Shown here piece by piece: positions 24,278 to 33,350 of a DNA stretch of 64,000 nt; the first letter of the stretch is position 1, and each line of letters begins with the position of its first letter. Origin of the DNA: Curtobacterium sp. VKM Ac-1395 (GTDB taxonomy: Bacteria; Actinomycetota; Actinomycetes; Actinomycetales; Microbacteriaceae); contig NZ_JADKRX010000009.1 of assembly GCF_015350975.1 (NCBI RefSeq), positions 1 to 64,000 on the forward strand. The letters are read 5' to 3'. The notes beneath the pieces were generated by a model. That model made no database searches and had not been told where the DNA came from. It was given only the letters and a program-made list of their open reading frames with translations. The translations under genes and the position numbers were made by a program.

Positions 24278-25252
24278 GTGAGCACCAGCACCGCAGCGGG
24301 TGACGTCACCGCCACCGCGGCCGTCCCACCCGGACCAGCCCGGTCGAGCACGCCGGGCCGACCACGCCGTCGCCGCTCCGGCGTCAGCCGACCGGTCCTC
24401 GCGCCGATCGCCTTCGTCGCCGTCAACGCCGTGCTGTTCGTCGTGTTCTTCGTGTGGCCCGCCGTCATCGGCCTCGGCTACTCGTTCACCGACTACAACG
24501 GCGTGAGCGACCCGACGTTCATCGGCCTGGAGAACTACACCGAGCTCTTCGGCGACTCCACCTTCTACGCCGCACTGGTCCGCACCCTGATCTACGCGGT
24601 CGTCGCCGTCCCGCTCGGCTTCGTGCTGTCGCTCTCGATGGCCCTGATGCTCACGAGCCCCGCCGCGAAGGGCCGGAGCGTCGCCCGCATCGTGTTCTTC
24701 GTCCCGTGGCTGATCTCCCCCATCGTCACCGGTGTCATCTGGCGGTGGATGTTCGGCGAGAACTTCGGCCTGGCGAACTTCGTCATCGAGTCCCTCGGCG
24801 GGAAGGCCGTGCCGTGGCAGTCGAACGCCGACCTGTCCCTGCTCGTGGTGATCTTCGCCACCGCGTGGGCCGGCGCCGCGTTCAACATGCTGCTGTTCGT
24901 CGCCGCCATCCGCAACGTCCCGCAGTCGTACTACGAGGCCGCGTCGCTCGACGGCGCCGGTGCGTGGCACCAGTTCCGCTACATCACGCTGCCGAGCATC
25001 GCGCCGACCTCGTTCATCGTGGTGCTGCTGTCCTCGCTCGGGGCGTTCAAGGAGTTCGCCACGATCCAGGCGCTCAACAACGGCGGTCCGGGCACCGACA
25101 ACAACCTGCTCGTGCAGTACATCTACACGAACGGGTTCCAGAACGCCCACATCGGCTACGCGAGCGCCGCGTCGATGGTCCTCATGCTGATCCTCATGGC
25201 CATCGCGCTGATCCAGCTCGCCATGAACCGCCGGACGGAGTCACGCCGATGA
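24278..25252 (+). CDS. ABC sugar transporter permease 1 (MalF type)
   Basis: A 324-aa inner-membrane permease with six predicted helices after a basic N-terminal tail of about 45 residues. The EAA loop that contacts the ATPase is YYEAASLDGAGAWHQF. The GTG start at 24278 has GAAGAGG upstream. Partner of the next gene (ATGA overlap). No ATP-binding subunit is encoded in the operon; actinobacterial CUT1 importers commonly borrow a shared MsiK-type ATPase encoded elsewhere. Confidence 0.92.
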   Translation: MSTSTAAGDVTATAAVPPGPARSSTPGRPRRRRSGVSRPVLAPIAFVAVNAVLFVVFFVWPAVIGLGYSFTDYNGVSDPTFIGLENYTELFGDSTFYAALVRTLIYAVVAVPLGFVLSLSMALMLTSPAAKGRSVARIVFFVPWLISPIVTGVIWRWMFGENFGLANFVIESLGGKAVPWQSNADLSLLVVIFATAWAGAAFNMLLFVAAIRNVPQSYYEAASLDGAGAWHQFRYITLPSIAPTSFIVVLLSSLGAFKEFATIQALNNGGPGTDNNLLVQYIYTNGFQNAHIGYASAASMVLMLILMAIALIQLAMNRRTESRR

Positions 25253-26226
25253 CCGACACGACCCTCCCGTCGACGCACGCGGGCGCGGCCGCGACCACTG
25301 GAGCCGCCACGAGCCCCGCCGGCGTCGCCGCCGCGACCACCGCCGCCGCCGTCACCGACCAGGTGACCAAGCGCAGCGGCCGCTCCGGTGGCCCCAGCCG
25401 GACCCGCACCCCGCGCGGCAAGGCGATCGCCGCGACCGCCCTGCTCTGGGTCTTCATCATCGCGTTCGGCTTCCCGGTGCTCTGGTTCGTCCTCAGCGCC
25501 TTCAAGCCGGGCAGCGAGCTGTTCTCCTACCCGCTGACCCTGCTGCCGAAGCAGTGGTCGGTGTCCGGGTTCACCGAGGCATGGTCGAGCTTCGACTTCG
25601 CCCGGTACTTCGGCAACACGATCATCGTCGCCCTCGTCACGACGGTGCTGACGGTCCTGGCGAGCGCCTGCACCGGCTACGCCCTGGCCAAGTACGACAA
25701 CAAGTGGCTCAAGGTGTTTTTCGTCTGCATCCTCGCGACGACGATGCTCCCCACCGAGGTCATCCTCGCCCCGACCTTCATCGTGATCCGCGACCTCGGC
25801 CTGTACGACTCGCTCGCCGGCATCATCGTGCCGTCGGTGATCACCGCGACCGGCATCTTCATGTTCCGCCAGTTCTTCCTCACGGTCCCCGACGACCTCG
25901 TCGAGGCCGCGCGGATCGACGGCGCGAGCGAGTTCGGCATCTTCGTCCGCATCATGCTGCCGATCTCCCGCCCGATCATGCTGACCCTGGCGATCTTCTC
26001 GTTCCAGTGGCGCTGGAACGACTACATCTGGCCGCTGCTCGTGCTGAACGACCCGCACCAGTTCACGATCCAGATCGCCCTGCAGAGCATCGTCGGGGCC
26101 GAGAACGTGAACTGGACCGTGCTCCTCGGTGCCTCGGTCATCTCGATCCTGCCCCTGCTGCTCCTGTACCTGGTGTTCCAGAAGTACGTGAACGGTGCCG
26201 ACCTCAACGCGGGACTGAAGGACTGA
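25249..26226 (+). CDS. ABC sugar transporter permease 2 (MalG type)
   Basis: A 325-aa permease: an unusually long Ala/Thr-rich cytoplasmic N-terminus (about 55 residues), then six helices, with the EAA loop LVEAARIDGASEFGIF. Overlaps permease 1 and the downstream gene by single codons, so translation is coupled. With the lipoprotein and permease 1 it forms a CUT1-type importer. Confidence 0.93.
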   Translation: MTDTTLPSTHAGAAATTGAATSPAGVAAATTAAAVTDQVTKRSGRSGGPSRTRTPRGKAIAATALLWVFIIAFGFPVLWFVLSAFKPGSELFSYPLTLLPKQWSVSGFTEAWSSFDFARYFGNTIIVALVTTVLTVLASACTGYALAKYDNKWLKVFFVCILATTMLPTEVILAPTFIVIRDLGLYDSLAGIIVPSVITATGIFMFRQFFLTVPDDLVEAARIDGASEFGIFVRIMLPISRPIMLTLAIFSFQWRWNDYIWPLLVLNDPHQFTIQIALQSIVGAENVNWTVLLGASVISILPLLLLYLVFQKYVNGADLNAGLKD

Positions 26227-27953
26227 TGGGACCGACCTTCCTCGAGGCCCTCGGCCCGGCTGCCGACACCGCGGTCCGGGACCTGCGGTCCAGCACCGAC
26301 GACCCGGCGACGCTGCAGCACCGGGAACTGATGGCACGCGCGCTCACGCTGGTGGGCGCGTGGGTCCGGACGGGAGGCCCGGCGCAGGCCGACGAGACCG
26401 ACCTCACCATCGCGCACGGGTACGTCCGGCACCTCGCCGACCGGCAGTCGGAGCACGGCACCTTCGTCGGCGGGGACAACGTGCTGTCGCCGCCGGACTC
26501 CGCGTTCACGGTCAACGACTGCTGCGACGCCCTCGAGCTGCTCGCCCCCGTCCGCGACGTCTCGGGCGTCGCCGGTGCCCTCGCCGGGGACCTCGACCGG
26601 ATCGTGCTCCGCGCCGCCCCTGCCCTGCGCACCGGCGGCGTGCACACGCCGAACCACCGCTGGGAGATCTCGGCCGCCCTGGCCCGGGTCCACCGCCTGC
26701 ACCCGGACCCGGCGCTCGTCGCCCGGATCGAGGAGTGGCTGGCCGAGGGCGCGGACATCGACGCCGACGGGCTGTGGTCCGAGCGCAGCCCGAACTACGC
26801 CGTCGCCGTCTCCTGCCCGTCGTTCCTGGTGCTCGCCGAGGTCCTCGACCGGCCCGAGCTCCTCGAGCCGGTCCGGCGGAGCATCGACGCCGTCCTCGCC
26901 CTGCTCCTGCCCGACGACACCGTCGAGACCGTGCAGTCGCGCCGGCAGGACCAGTCCCGCCCGTTCGGCATCGGCCCGTTCGCACCCCTGCTCTGGCACG
27001 TCGCCGTGCAGGACGACCGCGCCGACGTCGCCGCTGTCGCCCGGCGTGCGGTGACGCTCGACATGTGGCAGCCGGGTGCCGTCGCCGCGCGGGCAATGAC
27101 GGACCCGCTGCTCGGTCGACCGCTCCCCGACCGGGAGGCCCCCGCCGCCCCGGCCCGCGAGGTGCTCCACTTCGCCGACGCCCGACTCGTGCACGTCCGC
27201 GAACCGCGCCGGAGCGTCGTCGTGTTCGCCGGCTCGGACGTCCCGACGCAGGGCCACGTCCGCTCCGGCCTGGCGAACAGCCCGACGTTCCTCCGGGTGC
27301 TCGCCGGTGAGGTCGTCCTGTCCGACGTGCGGCTGTCCCGCGAGTTCTTCGGCCTGGGGCCCTTCCGCCCGACGACCCTCACGACCCTGCCGTCCGGCGC
27401 CGACGACGCCGACGACGTCCTGCGCTTCCGGCTCACCGAGTCCGTCGAGGCCGGCTACCACCAGCCCCTCACGCCCGCACTTCGGCGCCCGGACGGGGCG
27501 TACGACCTGCGCGACGAGGGCCGCTTCTCCGCCGCGATGGACTTCGGCGACCGGGCGGCGGACACCGTCACGCTGACGACCACCGTCGACGTGACCGTCC
27601 TGCCCGACGCCGTCGTGCTCGACCTCGACGTGGACGGCGCCGACGTGCCGTGGGCGCTGCAGCTGTCCTTCCGCACCGGGGGTACCGTCACCGGCATGGA
27701 GCTGGACGTCGAGGGCAACCGGGTGCTCGTCAGCGGGACCGGCAGCTACCGCGTGGGCGACGACGTCGTCACCGTCGGGCCGGGCAACGGGTCCGGGCCT
27801 GCGCAGCCGGCGTTCTACGCGCCGGGCCAGGACTACGCCTTCCTCGGCGGCACCGACCGCCCCGACGGCGAGCACCTCTTCGTGACCGGTCGGGCGCCAG
27901 GACGGACCCGGATCACGATCGGCACGGGCGGGTCCCCCGGGACGTCCGCGTGA
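26226..27953 (+). CDS. polysaccharide-lyase-like protein of unknown specificity
   Basis: A 575-aa protein with a helical N-terminal half and a beta-rich C-terminal half, the architecture of heparinase/alginate-type lyases (alpha toroid plus beta sandwich). Visible features: TPNHRWEISAALARVHRL, WSERSPNYAVAVSC, and QSRRQDQSRPFG, with His/Tyr/Arg that could form a lyase active site. No signal peptide, so it would act on imported oligosaccharides. Its ATG overlaps the permease stop and its stop overlaps the next gene, tying it to the importer. I do not recognise a characterised family member. Confidence 0.65.
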   Translation: MGPTFLEALGPAADTAVRDLRSSTDDPATLQHRELMARALTLVGAWVRTGGPAQADETDLTIAHGYVRHLADRQSEHGTFVGGDNVLSPPDSAFTVNDCCDALELLAPVRDVSGVAGALAGDLDRIVLRAAPALRTGGVHTPNHRWEISAALARVHRLHPDPALVARIEEWLAEGADIDADGLWSERSPNYAVAVSCPSFLVLAEVLDRPELLEPVRRSIDAVLALLLPDDTVETVQSRRQDQSRPFGIGPFAPLLWHVAVQDDRADVAAVARRAVTLDMWQPGAVAARAMTDPLLGRPLPDREAPAAPAREVLHFADARLVHVREPRRSVVVFAGSDVPTQGHVRSGLANSPTFLRVLAGEVVLSDVRLSREFFGLGPFRPTTLTTLPSGADDADDVLRFRLTESVEAGYHQPLTPALRRPDGAYDLRDEGRFSAAMDFGDRAADTVTLTTTVDVTVLPDAVVLDLDVDGADVPWALQLSFRTGGTVTGMELDVEGNRVLVSGTGSYRVGDDVVTVGPGNGSGPAQPAFYAPGQDYAFLGGTDRPDGEHLFVTGRAPGRTRITIGTGGSPGTSA

Positions 27954-29929
27954 CACCCGAGCGCTCCGACGCGGACACGACGGAGGCGGCACTGCCCGGC
28001 ATCGTGCTCGTCGGTGCCCGCGGGTACGGCCTGCACCACCGCGCGAACGTCGACCGGCTCGTCGCCGCCGGACGCTGCACGCTCACCGCGGTCCTCGACC
28101 CGGCGCTCGACGGCCCGACCGACGGCGACGTCCCCGTGGTGGCCGACCTCGCCGCCGCCCACGCGCACGGTCCCGTCGACGTCGTCGTCGTGGCCGCGCC
28201 CATCGCCGCACACCTCCCGCTGACCCTGGCGGCGCTCGAGGCCGGTGCGGACGTGCTCCTCGAGAAGCCACCGGTGACGACCCGGCAGGCCCTGGCCGAG
28301 CTGCTCGACGCCGAGCGGCGCACCGGACGCATCGTCCAGGTCGGGTTCCAGAGCCTCGGGTCCGACGCACTCGGTGCCCTGCGGGACGGCCACGTCGTCG
28401 GCGCGGTCCGCTCAGCGGCGGCCGTCGGCACCTGGCGCCGAGAGGACGCCTACTGGCAGCGGTCCGCCTGGGCGGGCCGTCGACGGCTGCACGGCGTCGA
28501 CGTGCTCGACGGCGTCGTGACGAACCCCCTCGCCCACGCCGTCGCCACCGCGCTGGCCGTGGTCGGTGCCCGCCGTGCCGCCGACGTCGCTCGCGTCGAG
28601 GTCGAGCTGTACCGGGCGAACGCGATCGAGGGCGACGACACCTCCACGGTCCGTGTGACGACGACGTCAGGACGCGAGGCCACGGCTGCGCTGACCCTGT
28701 GCGCCGCCGAGGAGACCGTGCCGTCCGTGCGGGTCACCGGCGCCGACGGCAGCGCGCGGTTCGACTACACGCTCGACGACGTCACGCTGCTCGACGCACC
28801 CGCGCAGCACCACGGCCGCACCGACCTGCTCGAGGACCTCCTCGACCACCGCCGCACCGGCGCCGACCTGCTCGTCCCCCTGGTGTCGACGGGCGCGTTC
28901 GTCGAGGTGCTCGAAGCCGTCCGCGCCACGGAACCGGTGCAGATCGACCACCCCTTCGTTACCTGGCTCGGCGAGGGGCCAGCGCGGCACCCGGTGGTCC
29001 AGGACGTCGAGTCGCTGGTCGAGCGGGCCGCCGAGGAGCTGGCCCTGTTCTCCGAGGTCGGCGCTCCCTGGGCACATGCCACCCGCGACGACGTGCTGCA
29101 CCGCTTCCTCGTCCCGACCGCCGACGGCACCACGACCGAGGTCGCGACCGTGCTCGACGGCGCCGGGACCATCCCGACCTCGGTCGCCCGGCCGTACCTG
29201 CACCCCGTGCGGACGCTCGCCGGGGTCGTCGTCAGCGCCCACCACCCGCCCGACCACGACTGGCACTGCGGCGTCGGCCCCGCGATCCCCGACGTCGACG
29301 GCGTGAACTGCTGGGGCGGTCGCACCTACGTCCACGGCGAGGGCTACGTCTGGCGTGACGACCACGGCACGGTCTCGGTCGAGCGGGAGACCGTCGAGGG
29401 CCACACGCACACCATCGAGGCGTGGTGGCGGGGACCCGACGGCCGACCGCGCCTGCACGAGGACCGGACGACGTCGACCCGGTCACTCGGCCCCGACGCC
29501 TGGGAGCTCCGCACGACCTCGTCCTTCAGCACCCCGGGCGACACGGACGTCCTGCTGGGCGGACCCGGCAGCAACGGCCGCGTCGGCGCCGGGTACGGCG
29601 GGTTCACCTGGCGCCTGCCACCGTGCACCGACGTCGAGGTCAGCACCCCGACGGCCACCGGGGAGTCCGCGGTGCACGGCTCCGTCGCACCGTGGGTGGC
29701 ATGGCGTGCCGACGTCGAGGGGCGACCGGTCACGATCGCCCTCGAGGCGCTCGGACACCGCGACCCGTGGTTCGTCCGGGTCGCCGAGTACCCCGCGATC
29801 GCGTCGGCCCTGGCGTGGTCGACCCCGGCGACGGTGCACGCGGGCGTCCCGCTGGTCCGCGCCTTCCGGGCGGTCGTCGCGGACGGCCGTCACGACCCCG
29901 TCGCGCTGCTCGCCCGGCGACCAGACTGA
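27950..29929 (+). CDS. Gfo/Idh/MocA oxidoreductase fused to a PmoA-like (DUF6807) domain
   Basis: A 659-aa two-domain protein. Residues about 15-340 are a Gfo/Idh/MocA dehydrogenase (VGARGYGLHHRANV for NAD binding; LLEKPPV in the EKP position). Residues about 370-655 resemble the family called methane oxygenase PmoA/DUF6807, recognisable by HPVRTLAGVVVSAHHPPDHDWHCG and GGFTWRLPP. That name is historical; these domains occur in sugar catabolism clusters, not methane oxidation. GTGA overlap with the lyase-like gene. Last gene of the importer operon. The substrate is unknown. Confidence 0.78.
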   Translation: MTPERSDADTTEAALPGIVLVGARGYGLHHRANVDRLVAAGRCTLTAVLDPALDGPTDGDVPVVADLAAAHAHGPVDVVVVAAPIAAHLPLTLAALEAGADVLLEKPPVTTRQALAELLDAERRTGRIVQVGFQSLGSDALGALRDGHVVGAVRSAAAVGTWRREDAYWQRSAWAGRRRLHGVDVLDGVVTNPLAHAVATALAVVGARRAADVARVEVELYRANAIEGDDTSTVRVTTTSGREATAALTLCAAEETVPSVRVTGADGSARFDYTLDDVTLLDAPAQHHGRTDLLEDLLDHRRTGADLLVPLVSTGAFVEVLEAVRATEPVQIDHPFVTWLGEGPARHPVVQDVESLVERAAEELALFSEVGAPWAHATRDDVLHRFLVPTADGTTTEVATVLDGAGTIPTSVARPYLHPVRTLAGVVVSAHHPPDHDWHCGVGPAIPDVDGVNCWGGRTYVHGEGYVWRDDHGTVSVERETVEGHTHTIEAWWRGPDGRPRLHEDRTTSTRSLGPDAWELRTTSSFSTPGDTDVLLGGPGSNGRVGAGYGGFTWRLPPCTDVEVSTPTATGESAVHGSVAPWVAWRADVEGRPVTIALEALGHRDPWFVRVAEYPAIASALAWSTPATVHAGVPLVRAFRAVVADGRHDPVALLARRPD

Positions 29930-30982
29930 CTACGCCGACCGCTCCTCCGTCTGCGCCAGCAGGTGCTCGTCGAGCAGGTCGAGCACCCGCGGGTCCGGAC
30001 CGAACTTGCGGGCGAACGGCAGCCCCGAGTCCAGCAACGCGGCCACGTCCTCGACCGTGTACTCGTCCGGACGCCCGGAGGTCGGGTCGGACCAGCGGAT
30101 GCTGTGCAGGCTCGCGTGCTCCGTCCGCAGGTCGGGGTGGTTGCCGATCACCGTCGGTGTGACGGCCTCGACCGGGATCATGGTGCGCTCGAAGTAGCGC
30201 ACGAGGGCCGGGTCGGAGCGCACCCGGTCGACGACGGCGCGCATCGCACGCCGGTCGATCGCGAACCAGCTGTTGTCGTACCAGCAGGGGGCGTCCCGGG
30301 TGAAGGGCGTGCGGAGCGCCCGGACACCGACCCGCGCCGGCACGCCGAGCCCGTCGTTCGCGCCGTAGATCCGCACCGGCATCCGGTGCACGCGGAGCCG
30401 GTGGATCGCGATGCCCCGGACGGCGCGGACCGCCCGGACGAGCGGCGCTGGGAGCCGACGCTCGAGGTCGACGGACGGCAGCTTCGTGTACTGGAAGCGG
30501 TAGCGCTGCTGGGCCTCGGCGCGGATGCCCGGGTCGGGGACCTCGTCGATCGGCCAGGACTCGATGATGGCGTTGCTCGACGCCGCCGTCGCATCGAGCA
30601 GGCGCCCGTGCAGGACGGACGCCGGGGCCGTGGGGTAGTCCTGCTCCGACAGCAGCATCACCCAGTCCACGTCGAGGTGGTCCAGCACCCAGCCGAACAG
30701 CCGCCACCGGGCCCGCTCGAGCGTCAGGTCACCCCACTCGATCCGTTCGGGGCTGACGAGCACGTGGACGCCGAGCGCCTCGAGCGGGTCGCGGCGGACG
30801 GGGTGGTGGGTCTCGTCGTGCTGGACCACGACCGGGGCGCCCGGGTCCGTGGTGCGCAGCGTCCGGACGAGCCGTTCGAGCTGGACCCCGTCGCCGTACG
30901 AGGTGATGAGGTACGCCAGACGGGCGCGGCGCCCGGTGGTCTGGTCAGTGGAGGGGTGCTCGGTGGAGTGGTGCTCGGACAT
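29930..30982 (-). CDS. core-2/I-branching (GT14-like) glycosyltransferase
   Basis: A 350-aa protein of the core-2/I-branching beta-1,6-N-acetylglucosaminyltransferase family, probably decorating a cell-surface polysaccharide from the cytoplasm. Typical stretches: LAYLITSYGDGVQLERLVRTL at the start, VVVQHDE, WVMLLSEQDYPT, and CWYDNSWFAIDRRAM. GGAG lies six bases before the ATG. Its stop abuts the stop of the convergent Gfo/Idh-DUF6807 gene with no gap. Confidence 0.82.
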   Translation of the reverse strand: MSEHHSTEHPSTDQTTGRRARLAYLITSYGDGVQLERLVRTLRTTDPGAPVVVQHDETHHPVRRDPLEALGVHVLVSPERIEWGDLTLERARWRLFGWVLDHLDVDWVMLLSEQDYPTAPASVLHGRLLDATAASSNAIIESWPIDEVPDPGIRAEAQQRYRFQYTKLPSVDLERRLPAPLVRAVRAVRGIAIHRLRVHRMPVRIYGANDGLGVPARVGVRALRTPFTRDAPCWYDNSWFAIDRRAMRAVVDRVRSDPALVRYFERTMIPVEAVTPTVIGNHPDLRTEHASLHSIRWSDPTSGRPDEYTVEDVAALLDSGLPFARKFGPDPRVLDLLDEHLLAQTEERSA

Positions 30983-31060
30983 CGTCTGCTCCTCGCGGGG
31001 ACGGTGGTGCTCCGGGCCCGCGGCGAGGGTGCCGCGGTGTTCTCGTGCCAGTGTCCCTGC

Positions 31061-31726
31061 TCAGGACGGCAGGGCCTCCGCGTAGACGCGGAACTCGCCG
31101 CGATCGGCGTGTATCGACCAGAGGCGGTCAGCCAGGGACTCGGCGGAGTGCGCTGGGTCGCCGTCGTCGATGCCGAACGGGATGATGATCTGCCCGACGT
31201 GGATGGACTCCGCGGCGAGCGCGTCGTGGAGGAGCTGGGCGTAGGCGCTCTCCCCCGCGAACGCGACCGAGGTGCCCGTGACCCGGGCGCCGGGTCGCAC
31301 GGCACTGCCGCCGTTGACGAACAGGAGCGTGCCGTGGCCGATGGCCCGCATGCCGGGGATGACCTGCCGTGCGGCGGCGACGGGGCCGTACACCGAGAAC
31401 TCGATCGGCCCGACGAGGTCCGCTTCGGTCGTCTCGAGCACCGGGCGCATGAACTCCTTCGCCGGCAGCGGGCTGTACTGCAGCACCTCGATCGGGCCGA
31501 GGTCGGCGCTGGCACGTTCGAGGGCCGAGCGGATCGAGTCGCCGTCACGGACGTCGGCGGTGTACCCGGCGGCGGTGTGCCCCTCGGACTGCAGGGTGGC
31601 GGCGAGGTCGTCGACGCGGCCCTGGTTGCGGGCGACGAGGGCGACGGCGAAGCCCTCGCGGGCGAACCGGCGGGCGACGGCGAGACCGAGGCCCCGGCCG
31701 GCACCGATGATGGCGATCGTGGTCAT
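31061..31726 (-). CDS. SDR-family oxidoreductase (atypical)
   Basis: A 221-aa short-chain dehydrogenase-like protein. The nucleotide-binding motif GAGRGLG is present near residue 10, but the catalytic Ser/Tyr/Lys region is atypical: where YxxxK is expected the sequence reads FAGESAYAQLLHDAL, with no Lys four residues after Tyr. It may bind NAD(P) without classical SDR catalysis. ATG 31726 chosen over a TTG at 31738. No operon partner is evident. Confidence 0.75.
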   Translation of the reverse strand: MTTIAIIGAGRGLGLAVARRFAREGFAVALVARNQGRVDDLAATLQSEGHTAAGYTADVRDGDSIRSALERASADLGPIEVLQYSPLPAKEFMRPVLETTEADLVGPIEFSVYGPVAAARQVIPGMRAIGHGTLLFVNGGSAVRPGARVTGTSVAFAGESAYAQLLHDALAAESIHVGQIIIPFGIDDGDPAHSAESLADRLWSIHADRGEFRVYAEALPS

Positions 31727-31751
31727 GCGGCCAGTCAACTCCGCTCCCGAC

Positions 31752-32450
31752 TCAGAGGTGGACGCCGGCGCGCCGCAGGTCCTTGACGATGGTCCTCAGC
31801 AGGACGCGGTGGCCGGCGACGGTGGGGTGCTCGCTGTCGTCCTGCAGCAGTGCGGCATGGCCCTTGAGCGGCTGGCCGATGTCGACGAAGGTGCCGTGCA
31901 CGGCGCGGACGGCCCGACGGAGGCTCGCGGTGCTCTGGGCGACCTCGGCCGGCACGGCACCCGGCTGGTCCCAGAGCGTGTTCATGCCGACGATCTGCGC
32001 CTTCGGCAGCGCCGCGTGCAGGGCCCGCACGGTCGCTCCGGTGGCGGTCTCGATCGACGCGGCGCTCTGGCCGATGTCGTTGTCCGTCGACTGCACGATG
32101 ACGATCGACGGGTGGGCCGCCGTCGCCTGGGTGATGAGACCGGCGAAGTCGGTCCCGCAGGCCCCCACCGCGAGGAACCCGCCGCTGCTGCACCCGAGGT
32201 TCGTCACGCGCACGTGGTCCGCCTCGGCGAGGAGCGCCGGCCAGGCCGTCGACGTGTCGTCGAGGCCGTAGCCGGCCATGATCGAGTCGCCGATCGTCAC
32301 GACCGAGGTGCCGGCGCGGGGCCCGGTGATCGTCGGGCTCGGCTGCGCGTTCCCGAGCGCCGGGTGTGCCGCGACGGCCACCCCGACCGCGCCGAGCGGG
32401 ATGCACACGCCGAGGGCGACGGCGACGAGGACCGTCCGGAACCTGCTCAT
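31752..32450 (-). CDS. secreted SGNH/GDSL-family hydrolase
   Basis: A 232-aa esterase-like protein with an N-terminal signal peptide or anchor (about 5-28, ending AVAAHP). Block I is VTIGDSIMAGYG with nucleophile Ser, the block III Asn lies in STDNDIGQ, and the Asp/His pair is in DDSEHPTVAGH. It acts outside the membrane on acylated carbohydrate or lipid. Divergent from the alpha/beta hydrolase with an 83-bp intergenic region. Confidence 0.85.
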   Translation of the reverse strand: MSRFRTVLVAVALGVCIPLGAVGVAVAAHPALGNAQPSPTITGPRAGTSVVTIGDSIMAGYGLDDTSTAWPALLAEADHVRVTNLGCSSGGFLAVGACGTDFAGLITQATAAHPSIVIVQSTDNDIGQSAASIETATGATVRALHAALPKAQIVGMNTLWDQPGAVPAEVAQSTASLRRAVRAVHGTFVDIGQPLKGHAALLQDDSEHPTVAGHRVLLRTIVKDLRRAGVHL

Positions 32451-32533
32451 GTCCCCACCGTAGATCGCCGGGGCTGATCACGCCGTGGGCGAACCGGCCC
32501 GCATCGGGTCGCACCCGGTCGTAGCGTCGACGC

Positions 32534-33259
32534 ATGGAACTCCTCTTCGTGCACGGCGCCCTGGTCCGCGACGGCGCCTGGTGGTGGCAGCCCACCGCCG
32601 ACCTGCTGCACGAGACCACCGGCATCCGCAGCCGCGCAGTCGCTCTGCCGTCCTGCGGCGAAGCGGAGTTCGGCGGGATCGCGTCCGGCACGCCCGAGGG
32701 CGGTCTGGTCGAGGACGCCGCCGCACTCCGCCGAGCGCTCGACGGCGTCGACCCGGACGTGGGCGCGATCGTCGTCGGGCACTCCTACGGCGGCACCGTC
32801 ATCGCCGAGGCCGGACACCACCCCGCCGTCCGGCACCTCGTCCTCGTGTCGTCGTACCTGCCCGCGGTCGGGCAGGCCCAGGCCGGGATCATGAGCGGCG
32901 AGTCGGACCCCGTCACGATCGCGGACCGTGGTGACGGCACGCTCGGCGTCAGCGGGTACGACGCCGATTCCTTCGGTGCCCGGTTCCTGCAGGACGCCGA
33001 CACCGCCACCCAGCAGGCCGCCTGGGAACGCGTCACCGCGCAGTCCGCCGCCGCCTTCGTCACCCCGACGACCCGGGCCGGCTGGCAGGGCGTCGACTCC
33101 ACCGCGATCGTGTGCACCGACGACCGCAGCACCTCCGTCGCGCTGCAGCGCGAGCACGCGGCGCGCGCGACGCGCTCCATCGAGCTGCCCACCGGGCACC
33201 ACCCGTTCATCACCCGACCGGACCTGGTCGTGGAGCAGCTCACGGCGCTGCTCGGCTGA
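32534..33259 (+). CDS. alpha/beta hydrolase
   Basis: A 241-aa soluble alpha/beta hydrolase. LLFVHGALVRDGAWWW carries the oxyanion motif, VGHSYGG the nucleophilic Ser, and TGHHPFITRP the terminal His, all as in small esterases of the salicylate-esterase/EstC-like group. No signal peptide. It is followed by a long palindrome that likely serves as terminator. Substrate unknown. Confidence 0.86.
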   Translation: MELLFVHGALVRDGAWWWQPTADLLHETTGIRSRAVALPSCGEAEFGGIASGTPEGGLVEDAAALRRALDGVDPDVGAIVVGHSYGGTVIAEAGHHPAVRHLVLVSSYLPAVGQAQAGIMSGESDPVTIADRGDGTLGVSGYDADSFGARFLQDADTATQQAAWERVTAQSAAAFVTPTTRAGWQGVDSTAIVCTDDRSTSVALQREHAARATRSIELPTGHHPFITRPDLVVEQLTALLG

Positions 33260-33266
33260 GCCGCAC

Positions 33267-33310
33267 CGGACGGGAGGCCCGTGGCGGCGCCGCCACGAGC
33301 CTCCCGGCCG
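33267..33310. repeat. dispersed palindromic element, copy 1
   Basis: An inverted repeat centred at 33288/33289 with GTGGCGGC/GCCGCCAC at its heart and CGGGAGGC/GCCTCCCG arms, two mismatched pairs. It lies 8 bp after the alpha/beta hydrolase stop. The same sequence recurs in perfect form at 51968-52011. Either a shared terminator type or a mobile REP-like element. Confidence 0.8.
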
Positions 33311-33350
33311 GTGGTCACCCCGTCCACGGCGCGCGCCTAGTCTCGAGGGG

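Noticed and set aside
22898-25150. 750-codon minus-strand frame opposite the ABC transporter genes
   Set aside because: Shadow frame of the solute-binding and permease genes.
27950-29929. Methane oxidation function from the PmoA name
   Set aside because: DUF6807 is unrelated to particulate methane monooxygenase subunits; the context is sugar metabolism.
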